Part shown: in pieces, positions 29,828-38,259 of the stretch
Layout: each line of letters opens with the position of its first letter
Position numbering within the stretch: the first letter of the stretch is position 1
Source of the DNA: Gillisia marina
Lineage (GTDB): Bacteria > Bacteroidota > Bacteroidia > Flavobacteriales > Flavobacteriaceae
Direction of reading: 5' to 3'
Length of the DNA: 47,553 nucleotides
NCBI RefSeq assembly: GCF_000258765.1
Contig: NZ_AJLT01000027.1
Span: forward strand, 1 to 47,553
The notes under the pieces: generated by a model
Seen by the model: only the letters and a program-made list of their open reading frames with translations
The model's database searches: none
Told to the model about the DNA's origin: nothing
Translations under genes and position numbers: made by a program

Positions 29828-30100
29828 CTAGTCTTCCTTATTCTCTTTAAAAATATAATTATAGATGGAATCTTGGTTATCTATTTCATCTTCTGTTTTT
29901 TTCTCTATGAAATTGCCGTTTTCATCAAAATGGCTCATAAATAAATCGTTCTTTGCGTTATAATCTTCTTTTTCCCATTCGTATTTTGGCTGTTTTATTA
30001 TTTTCTGACGGAAAATCAGTGCTAAAAGCAATCCAACTGCCAAGCCGGATAAATGTCCTTCCCACGAAATTTCTGGATCTCTATTCAATAAAAACCACAT
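29828..30100 (-). pseudogene. Truncated copy of the rhomboid protease 3' end
   Basis: The 90-codon frame encodes only the C-terminal third of a rhomboid intramembrane protease: the sixth membrane segment with the catalytic His (ISWEGHLSGLAVGLLLALIF) and the cytoplasmic tail (SHFDENGNFIEKKTEDE). The catalytic Ser motif GASG and the other membrane segments are missing, so it cannot be an active protease. By my count 73 of 83 aligned residues match the full copy at 35121-35856. The frame is still open, so the copy is either recent or still expressed. I see no promoter for it. It marks one edge of the unit carrying susC-susD pair 3. Confidence 0.85.
29832..30080. repeat. 249-bp direct repeat, copy 1 (rhomboid 3' end)
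   Basis: The stretch aligns without gaps to 35125-35373, with 16 mismatches by my count (about 94% identity). Similarity fades over the next 25 nt on the rhomboid-internal side, and within about 15 nt on the other side. The two copies have the same orientation and lie on either side of susC-susD pair 3. Confidence 0.9.
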
Positions 30101-30434
30101 CTTTTCATGTACTAAAATCTAAATGGAAACGCGCGTAACGATTCTTAAGTTCCCATTATATGTCGTTTATATTTTTATACTAAAAAGTTATTTCAAAATT
30201 CCTAAGAAGATAAAATAAATTTCACAAATAACTCATTTTTAGTGGCTTATTGTTTATTATTCAATTTTATTGTACATTTATTTATTAGTTCTTTTTCAAT
30301 CAAGCCCCTTTTATCTCCCCAAGTAACACACCCTATTTAATTCTTTAAATCCCTACCGTTAGCGCTTTTTTTAATCACAAAATCGCTTAGCGTTAACGCT
30401 ATTTAATTTTTTTTAAACTTTAAATACATGTAAA
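30101..30434. other. Intergenic region upstream of susC pair 3
   Basis: No gene seen. It lacks the CCGGCTAATTCAAA block found before pairs 1 and 2, and I find no good Bacteroidota promoter. Near the susC start it holds a palindrome at 30389-30400 and a nearby repeat of TTAGCG at 30359-30364 and 30387-30392. Confidence 0.5.
30389..30400. promoter_or_regulatory. Palindrome AGCGTTAACGCT, candidate operator
   Basis: A perfect 12-bp palindrome 34 nt before the susC ATG, in AT-rich DNA where GC-containing symmetry stands out. It could bind a dimeric regulator. No regulator gene lies next to it. Confidence 0.3.
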
Positions 30435-33400
30435 ATGGGAAAAAAATTACAATGCATTATCATAGTATTGTTTCTACTAGTTGGCTTTACTTCATTTGGT
30501 CAAGATCAAACAATTAATGGTACTGTAACAAGCGAGGAAGGGTTACCGCTTCCTGGAGTGAATGTTTTTATCAAGGGTTCTACTACCGGTACACAAACAG
30601 ACTTTGATGGTCTATATACGATCAACGCAAACCAAGATGACATATTGGTCTTTTCATTTGTAGGAAAGGAAACGCAAGAAGTTATAGTTAGCAACCAATC
30701 TACTATTGATGTAACATTAGCCGATGAATCAGCTGCATTAGAGGAGGTAGTTATTACTGCTCAAGGAATTAGAGCAAAACCACGTTCTTTAAGTTATGCC
30801 TTAGAAACAGTTGAAGCAGATGACGTTCAGAAATCTAGGGAGACCAACTTAGTTTCCGCCCTAAGCTCAAAAGCATCAGGTGTACAGGTTACCACATCTT
30901 CAGGTTCTGTAGGGGCTTCAGCAAATATTAGAGTGCGTGGAAATACTTCGATTACAAGATCGAATTCTCCGCTGTTCGTCGTAGACGGAGTACCAATCGA
31001 TAACTCTTCATTCTCAGAAGATCCAACGCAAACCAATAATAATTCAAGTTTAGGAGGAAGTGATTTTTCGAATAGAGCTATTGATATTAATTCCAATGAT
31101 ATTGCCTCCGTTTCCATTCTTAAAGGTATTGCGGCCCAAACACTTTATGGGTTGCGTGCATCCAACGGTGTTGTATTAATCACAACAAAAAAAAGGTCAG
31201 GAAGGTAAAACTAAACTAACCATTAACTCTACCGTTTCTTTTGCAGAGCACAGCCAAGTTCCAGATTTACAGAAAGAATACGCTCAAGGGCGTCATTTTG
31301 AAGGAGCTTTGCAATATAGAGGCCCAGAAACCTTTGAAGGTGATTCTTGGGGACCTCTAATCTCTGACTTAGAGTTTGATGGAGCTACAGACTATCCTTT
31401 CGATCGTAATGGGCGACTAGTTCCTGCAGGAACTGGAAACGGCATGCCAGCTGTGGCTTATGATAATTACGACTTCTTTAGAACTGGACTCACTACTGAT
31501 ACTAGTGTAGGGATTAGTGGTGGTTCAGAAAAAGTAAACTATAGGGCTTCCATTGGAAAATTAGATCAAGAAGGAATTTCTCCAAATGAAGAATTTGAGA
31601 GAAAAACCTTTAGAGTTGATCTAAGAGCAAACTTAACAGAGAATCTAATCCTTGATGCTTCAGGGCAATACACCAATTCTGGAGGGAACAGAGTGCAAAG
31701 AGGATCCAATATATCTGGAGTAATGCTCGGATTACTTAGAAACACTCCTACTTTCGATATGGGAAATGGAAAAGAAGGCCAGGCCGCAGCAGACGATCCA
31801 GCCACTTATTTTTATGATATACCCGGTTCAGAATTACCTGGTCAAAGAAGCTACAGGGACGGAATTTATAACAGCCCGTATTTTGCTGTTGCTCGAAACA
31901 TTAACCTGGACGATGTAAATAGAACCATAGGAAGGATGGCTTTGACATACGATATTACAGATTGGTTGAGCTTTAAAACCTCAGGTTCTATTGATAGATA
32001 TACAGATACTAGAAAAATTGGTTTTGATATCATTGATGCATCCTTCGGAAATGGTCGGGTTATTAACGATGTTATTGCCAATCAAGATGTAAACTGGAGT
32101 GGGATATTTAATATTCTATATAATGTTAATGATAAATTTGGGATTGATACCAATATAGGATATGACGGTTATTATAATAAGACCAACCGTCAAACTGTAC
32201 TAGGTGATGGAATGACAATTCCAGGGTTTTTCAATCTTTCAAATGTAAGTACTACTCAAGCACAGGAGCTTTCTTCCAGAAGAGAACTTATTGGGGTCTT
32301 CGCTACTGCAACCCTGAGCTATGATAACTTACTCTTTATTACTCCTTCTTTTAGAAATGACTGGTCTTCTACTTTACCCGTTGGTGACAATACTTTCCAG
32401 TCTTATTCCATTGGAGGTAGCTTTGTATTTTCCGAACTTATGGATAGTGAATTTATAAATTACGGAAAATTGCGAGGCGCTTGGGGAACTGCTGGTAATG
32501 ATGCTCCCGTATATGCAACTATTACAAATTTTGGTGGTACCTCTGTAAGTGGAGATGGGTTTATCCAAAGTGTTACTTTCCCGGCTTATGATGCCACTTC
32601 TTTTGAAAGATCGTCAAGAGCAGGAAATCCAACCTTAACTCCGGAGAAAACCACTGAATTTGAAGTCGGAATTGAAGTAGCTATGTTCGACAGTAGATTG
32701 AAGTTTGATTTCGCTTACTACGATAAAGAAACTGAAGATCAAATTATATTTGTAGACGCAGCTCCTTCTTCTGGATTTGTGGATAGGTTTGAAAATGTTG
32801 GAATTGTATCTAACAAAGGATATGAGGTTACATTAAGCGGAACACCTATTAGAACTGAAGATTTTGAATGGAATATAAATACTAATTGGACTACTTATGA
32901 AAATGTTGTAGAAGAATTAGTAGAAGGTGTAGAATCTGTTACACTTAATGGTTTTTCCGGTACCAGTTCACGTGCAGTTGCAGGTGAATCCTATGGAGCA
33001 ATTTTTGGATCTCGTTTCGCTAGAAATGATGCCGGGGAGGTTTTAATAGATGATGATGGTTATCCGCTACAAGCTACAACAGATGGTGTTATTGGGGATC
33101 CAATACCAAATTGGTTAGCCGGTATAAATAACCAGTTTCAATATAAAAATATTGGCTTATCCTTTTTAATCGATATCCGCCAAGGGGGAGATGTATGGTG
33201 TGGTACCTGTGGAATCCTTGATTACTTTGGTGTATCTGACGCTACGTTAGTGAGAGATCAAACTACAGTTTTTGAAGGAGTTGTAGAATCTACAGGGCAA
33301 CCTAATTCACAGGTAGTTCCTTATTCTGATCCTACTATAAGTGAAAATAATAACTTTTGGAGACGATATGGATTTGGAGGACTTTCAGAAACCGCAATAT

Positions 33401-33648
33401 ATGATGGATCATGGGTGCGCTTAAGAGAGGTCACATTAACCTATTCCCTTCCTGAAAAATGGTTAGATAATACATTTATCAAAGACTTAAGCCTATCGGC
33501 TTTTGGAAGAAACCTTTGGGTAGAAACCGATTACCCAGGTGTAGACCCTGAAACTAATCTAACAGGAGATAGTAACGGTATGGGATTAGACTATTTTAAT
33601 CAACCAAACACAAAAAGTTACGGATTAAACGTTCAATTTAATTTTTAG
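30435..33648 (+). CDS. SusC/RagA-family TonB-linked outer-membrane transporter (pair 3), frameshifted in this sequence
   Basis: The signal peptide ends GFTSFGQ, followed by the carboxypeptidase-like domain (NGTVTSEEGLPLPGVNVFIK), LEEVVITAQG, the plug (FVVDGVPIDN, ILKGIAAQTLYGLRASNG) and a barrel ending YGLNVQFNF. The frame breaks in an A run ending at 31194: eight bases where seven read LITTKKGQEGKTKLTINSTV. The repaired length is 1070 residues. Like pair 2 it has a WCGTC motif (33196-33210, GGDVWCGTCGILDYFG). It is paralogous to pair 2 throughout. The gene lies in a unit bounded by two copies of the rhomboid 3' end. The break is probably a sequence error. Confidence 0.9.
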
Positions 33649-33653
33649 GAAAT

Positions 33654-35027
33654 ATGAAAACTTCAAAAATATTAATCTGCATACTATTACTAGGTATTTC
33701 TTTTTCTTGTGAAATCACAGATGCTAATTTAGACCCAGATAACCCATCTTCAGATTTGGTAAATGCCGGTGCTATTTACCCTGGAATGATTGCTCAAACC
33801 CATAGAAATTCTGTAGCCCTAGGTGGAAGAATTGCCGGTATATTAGTGCAACATTTCGATGGCTTAGATGCCCAACAGATTGCTTATGATCAATATAACA
33901 TTGGAGAAAGTGATATTGATGACCTATGGGATTTTGGCTTATATGGGGCAGGCTCTATGAAAGATGCTTTTGTGATTATCCAAAACAATGAAGGAGAAAT
34001 TAGTGCATTAGCAAAATTATATATGGCAGCTAACTTAGGAGTTGCAACCAGTTCATGGGGTGACATACCTTATACCGAAGCTTTTGTTGGGGATCAAGGT
34101 AATCTCAACCCAACCTATGATTCTCAGGAATCTATTTACATGACAATTCAAACGCTGCTAACAGAATCTATAGATGAAGGCGTTGCAGCCGGAATTGGAG
34201 CTTTTGCTGGAGCAGGTAGCGCAGACAATGTAGATTGGGAAGGAGTAGCACATGCTTTAAAAGCTAGATATTACCTTCACTTAACGTCTGTAAATGGTGC
34301 GTCCGCAGCTCAAAATGCGCTTATCGAAATTCAACAGGCATTTTCCAGCACAGCCGAGCAACCAGATTTTATTTACAGCACTCCTGCACAAAATGCAAAT
34401 CCCTGGTTTTTATTCGATAATGATAGACCTAGTACATTGGGGATATCTGAGGTGCTATTTGATGAAATGACTGCAAATAATGATCCCAGACTACCATTTT
34501 ATACGACAGACGGTGTAGACTTTGCAGGTGTTGACGGTCTATTTTGGGGTCAAGCAGATTCTCCAACCCCTTTAATCTCTTATTGGGAAGTTAAGTTTAT
34601 TGAAGCTGAAGCAATAGTAAGAACAGGAGGGTCTGATGCAGATGCACTGGATGCCTTAAAAGAAGCAGTCTCCTCCAATATGCTTTATATAGGAGTCGAC
34701 CAAGGAAATGTAGATTCTTACGTAAATGGATTATCGCTATCTGGATCTGAGGATGATAAAATTGAGGCAATCATTAATGAAAAATGGGTTGCACTTTATG
34801 GAAATGCGCCTATCGAATCTTGGGTGGACTACAGAAGGACAGGGTATCCAGACTTAACACCAAGTCCCGATGCTGTTCCAGGTGTAAATCCTTCGGGAGT
34901 AATCCCAAGAAGGTTTTTATACCCGCTTTCTGAACGCCAAGCCAATTTAGAAAATTATGAAGCTGCAATTCAAGCTCAAGGAGGTCATCTATTAGATGAT
35001 GATATTTGGGCATTCCCAAGTAATTAG
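33654..35027 (+). CDS. SusD/RagB-family outer-membrane lipoprotein (pair 3)
   Basis: This is the partner of the preceding SusC, 5 nt downstream. The lipobox ends at Cys19 (LGISFSC). It resembles the SusD of pair 2 along its length: IYPGMIAQTHRNSVALGGRI, LYMAANLGVATSSWGDIPYT, SWVDYRRTGYPDLTPSPDAV, RRFLYPLSERQANLEN and the ending GGHLLDDDIWAFPSN. Length 457 against 458 in pair 2. A terminator follows. Confidence 0.92.
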   Translation: MKTSKILICILLLGISFSCEITDANLDPDNPSSDLVNAGAIYPGMIAQTHRNSVALGGRIAGILVQHFDGLDAQQIAYDQYNIGESDIDDLWDFGLYGAGSMKDAFVIIQNNEGEISALAKLYMAANLGVATSSWGDIPYTEAFVGDQGNLNPTYDSQESIYMTIQTLLTESIDEGVAAGIGAFAGAGSADNVDWEGVAHALKARYYLHLTSVNGASAAQNALIEIQQAFSSTAEQPDFIYSTPAQNANPWFLFDNDRPSTLGISEVLFDEMTANNDPRLPFYTTDGVDFAGVDGLFWGQADSPTPLISYWEVKFIEAEAIVRTGGSDADALDALKEAVSSNMLYIGVDQGNVDSYVNGLSLSGSEDDKIEAIINEKWVALYGNAPIESWVDYRRTGYPDLTPSPDAVPGVNPSGVIPRRFLYPLSERQANLENYEAAIQAQGGHLLDDDIWAFPSN

Positions 35028-35045
35028 AATTAGCTCAAAAATAAG

Positions 35046-35071
35046 AAAACCACTTTCGGGTGGTTTTTTTT
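35046..35071 (+). terminator. Terminator of susC-susD pair 3
   Basis: AAAACCAC / GTGGTTTT stem (8 bp) with a 6-nt loop, followed by further T bases, 18 nt after the susD stop codon. Confidence 0.88.
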
Positions 35072-35120
35072 ATTTTATAAGCTCTGCTAATTGATAAAAT
35101 TTATTGAAGGGACATTAAAC

Positions 35121-35856
35121 TCATTCTTCCTTATTCTCTTTAAAAATATAATTATAGGTTGAATTTTGGATATCTAATTCATCCTCTGTTTTCTTCTCTA
35201 TGAAATTGCCGTTTTCATCAAAATGACTCATGAATAAATCGCTCTCTGCGTTATAATCATCTTTTTCCCATTCGTATTTTGGCTGTGTTATTATTTTCTG
35301 ACGGAAAATGAGTGCTAAAAGCAATCCAACTGCTAAGCCGGATAAATGTCCTTCCCACGAAATTTTTGGATCTACAGGTACTACAAACCAAAGTAAGCCG
35401 CCATAAAGGAAAACTACAATAAAGGATAGTGCTATTAATCTATAATGCTTCGAAAAAATGCCTTTGAAAAACAGAAATGAAGCCAATAAATAAATAATAC
35501 CACTTGCTCCAATATGGTTAGCTGGTCTTCCTATCACCCATGTAAAAAATCCGGTTAAGAGCAGCCCCACAAATAATACTTTCCAACTAATTGTTCTATA
35601 AAAAAAAGAAAAGTGCCATTGTTAAAATAAACAGCGGAATGGTATTATGAAAAAGGTGTTTAATATCTGAATGAATGAAGGGTGATAAGAAAATCCCTCT
35701 TAATCCTTTTATACTTCTTGGCTGAATCCCCAAATAATTAAAATCGAACCCAAACCGAATCTCAAACCAAAATACCAACCATACTATTAGAACGAATAAT
35801 AGCGGATATCCTATTACTCCTGTTGAAAAAATAAATGGTTCTCGCTGCTTCAACAT
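35121..35856 (-). CDS. Rhomboid family intramembrane serine protease, frameshifted in this sequence
   Basis: Rhomboids cleave substrates within the inner membrane. The N-terminal part has the conserved HLFHNTIPLFIL after the first membrane segments. The catalytic Ser is in HIGASGIIYLLASF and the catalytic His in ISWEGHLSGLAVG, giving about six membrane segments and a charged cytoplasmic tail. The frame breaks in an A run at 35600-35607: eight bases where seven read ALFFFYRTISWKVLFVGLL. The repaired length is 244 residues. It is divergent from rarA. Its last 249 bp are repeated beside rlmB. The substrate is unknown; the break is probably a sequence error. Confidence 0.9.
35125..35373. repeat. 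249-bp direct repeat, copy 2 (inside the intact rhomboid gene)
   Basis: This is the partner of 29832-30080, in the same orientation and aligned without gaps. The distance between the copies is 5293 bp and covers susC-susD pair 3 exactly. Confidence 0.9.
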
Positions 35857-35992
35857 AAATCTAATTTATAATATAATCTCCAATAAGATGAGATTTGGCG
35901 ACTTAATCAATAGCAAAAGTTATGCGCATTAATTAGTAGTGTCATTTTGTCAACAGTATCTTAATTATGAGAATCAGTCATTTTCGATTTCC

Positions 35993-36000
35993 TACCTTTG
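35993..36000 (+). promoter_or_regulatory. -7 box of the rarA promoter; transcript probably leaderless
   Basis: TACCTTTG matches TAnnTTTG, and only 4 nt separate it from the rarA ATG at 36005. As with rlmB, the -33 element is weak. Confidence 0.6.
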
Positions 36001-36004
36001 CAAT

Positions 36005-37278
36005 ATGAATGAACCTCTTGCAGAACGGCTAAGACCCAAAAAATTAAGCGATTATTTAAGTCAACAACATTTAATTGGGAAAAATGGCGCCCTTACACAG
36101 CAACTTAAACAAGGAATGATCCCTTCTCTTATTTTATGGGGTCCTCCGGGAGTTGGTAAAACCACTCTAGCTAATATCATAGCAACAGAGAGCAATAGGC
36201 CGTTTTACACATTAAGTGCCATAAATAGTGGAGTAAAAGATATTCGAGACGTAATAGACCGAGCTAAAAAAGGGGAAGGCCTTTTTACCACCAAAAATCC
36301 AATCTTATTTATAGATGAGATCCATAGGTTTAGCAAATCCCAACAAGACTCGTTACTGGGTGCTGTTGAAAAAGGCTGGGTTACGTTAATTGGAGCCACT
36401 ACAGAAAATCCTAGTTTCGAGGTGATCTCTGCCTTGCTTTCCAGATGTCAGGTGTATGTCTTAAAGCCTTTTGAAAAAGAGGATCTCATTGCCTTGCTAC
36501 AACGAGCGATCAAAGAAGACCCTGAGATAAAAAAGAAAAATATAAAACTTACCGAAACGGAAGCATTATTGCGCTTAAGCGGTGGTGACGCAAGAAAATT
36601 ATTGAACATTTTTGAACTGCTGGTAAATTCTGTAGAAGAGCCAATCGAAATCACAAATGAGCTAGTTCTTGAAAAAGTTCAGCAAAATACAGTGCTTTAT
36701 GACAAAACGGGGGAACAGCATTACGATATAGTTTCGGCATTTATAAAATCTATTAGAGGGAGCGATCCAAATGGCGCGGTTTATTGGCTAGCAGAATGAT
36801 TGAAGGTGGAGAAGACGTAAAATTTATTGCCAGAAGAATGCTTATCGCCGCAAGTGAAGATATCGGCAACGCAAATCCAACTGCCTTAATCATGGCAAAT
36901 AATACTTTTCAGGCGGTTACAACTATCGGGTTTCCGGAATCTCGTATCATATTAAGCCAGTGTGCTATCTATCTTGCAACTTCTCCAAAAAGCAACGCTT
37001 CCTATGCCGCAATTAATGCAGCACAAAGTCTTGTGAAAGAAACAGGAAACTTGTCGGTGCCTTTACCTATAAGAAATGCTCCAACTAAATTGATGAAAGA
37101 CTTGGGATATGGGGATAATTATAAATATGCGCATAATTATGAAAATAATTTTGCTGAAGCAGAATTTCTCCCGGAGGAGATTAAAAATACCATGTTTTAT
37201 ACTCCCGGCAATAATCAACGCGAACAAGTGCAAAGAGAATTTTTGAAGAAACGTTGGAAGAATAAATACGATTATTAG
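36005..37278 (+). CDS. rarA: Replication-associated recombination protein A (AAA+ ATPase), frameshifted in this sequence
   Basis: RarA (MgsA) acts at stalled replication forks. The AAA+ module has Walker A GPPGVGKTT (residues 46-54), Walker B LFIDEIHRF near residue 100, and sensor 1 in GATTENPSFEVISALLSRC. The C-terminal tetramerisation region has IRGSDPNGAVYWLARMIEGG, FIARRMLIAASEDIGNANP and YKYAHNYENNF. One base is missing near 36792: GCAGAATG stands where GCAAGAATG reads LARM. The repaired length is 424. The start at 36005 (MNEPLAERLRPKKL) is chosen because the promoter box lies inside the longer reading. It is divergent from the rhomboid gene. Confidence 0.94.
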
Positions 37279-37410
37279 AGATCCCTATCTCATTCGATGA
37301 TGATAAAAAAAGGGTTGTCATTCTGAAAGCAGTGAAACGGTTTGAAGAATCTCTAAGGAACAGAATTATTCTTTTTAGAGATCCCTCCTGTCGTCGGGAT
37401 GGCAATTCAG
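37279..37410. repeat. Possible dispersed intergenic repeat (MITE- or REP-like)
   Basis: The gap after rarA contains GTCATTCTGAAAGCAGTGAA, AGAATCTCTAA and a GTCGTCGGGATGGCA segment, of the kind I recall as repeated many times between genes in flavobacterial genomes. AGAGATCCCT occurs twice, and ATCTCTAA (37349-37356) with TTAGAGAT (37375-37382) forms an 8-bp stem. It may also serve as the transcription end for both flanking convergent genes. Only this one copy is in the window. Confidence 0.45.
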
Positions 37411-37416
37411 CTTATT

Positions 37417-38259
37417 CTAATTTTTCAGTTTATAAGTTTTAATGGAAGTATTATTCCCATTTTCTGCGAGAATTTCAACAATTAAATTTCCAGTGGCATC
37501 AAAAAATGCCATTCCGGTATTCTGTAAAGTTGAATAAATAAAATGGGTAGCACTGCTTGTTTTTATGAGTTTCGCAAATGGCTCCTCCATTTCTTTCTGA
37601 AAGATCTGAAAACCATATTCAGATTCTAATAGATACACCTCTAGATTATCCGAAACAAACAGTCTTTTATTTTTCAATTTACCTGAAGGCTTAGGATTTT
37701 TTTGGATTTCTCCGGGAATGGCAGACACTATCACTTCTTCAACTTTATTCTCCTTTACTTCCTTTACCGACTCTGATTTTACTTCAACTGGAGCTTCAGA
37801 AATTTCTTTTTTCGGCAATACAGATTTTTCATCATATTTATAATTGATGGCAGCAACATATTTAAATGCATCCCTAAGTGCACTCTGATAGGCCATTTTA
37901 AAATCCTTTTCTCTACTACTTCCTTCTTCTGAAGTGAAAACAACTTGATTATTGCAGTTTTTCAAACTGATCTGCAGATTCGTTTTAAGAAACCCACTAT
38001 TTTCAATTACATCTGCATATAAAGTATTGCAAGGCTCTAAGGAAAGATCTGCCGGTTTTAATTCACTTTCCATAAATACAGTAAAACCATATTTCTCGAA
38101 CAAAAACTTAGTGAGCGCATTCATTTGATATTCATTCGGTTCTTTTAAAAATTCGAATTTTTCCGGAACAACTACATATTTATAAGAGTTCAAATCCTGT
38201 CCGATACTTGTAAAACAAACACCAAGTAGTAACGCAAAAATTAAATAGATCTTTTTCAT
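37417..38259 (-). CDS. Secreted protein of unknown function, last gene of an envelope operon
   Basis: A Sec signal peptide (MKKIYLIFALLLGVCFTSIG) is followed by a compact domain at about 22-145 (YKYVVVPEKFEFLKEPNEYQ, LTKFLFEKYGFTVFMESEL). Then come a Lys/Glu/Val-rich linker (about 150-190) and a short C-terminal domain of beta character. I do not recognise the family. It looks periplasmic or surface-exposed. Its ATG overlaps the stop codon of the upstream outer-membrane protein gene by one base (TAATG), so the two products are probably made together and may work in the same complex. Confidence 0.75.
   Translation of the reverse strand: MKKIYLIFALLLGVCFTSIGQDLNSYKYVVVPEKFEFLKEPNEYQMNALTKFLFEKYGFTVFMESELKPADLSLEPCNTLYADVIENSGFLKTNLQISLKNCNNQVVFTSEEGSSREKDFKMAYQSALRDAFKYVAAINYKYDEKSVLPKKEISEAPVEVKSESVKEVKENKVEEVIVSAIPGEIQKNPKPSGKLKNKRLFVSDNLEVYLLESEYGFQIFQKEMEEPFAKLIKTSSATHFIYSTLQNTGMAFFDATGNLIVEILAENGNNTSIKTYKLKN

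Noticed and set aside
35939..36004. A longer rarA start at 35939
   Set aside because: The extension covers the TACCTTTG promoter box, and the family N terminus begins at MNEPLAERLRP (36005).
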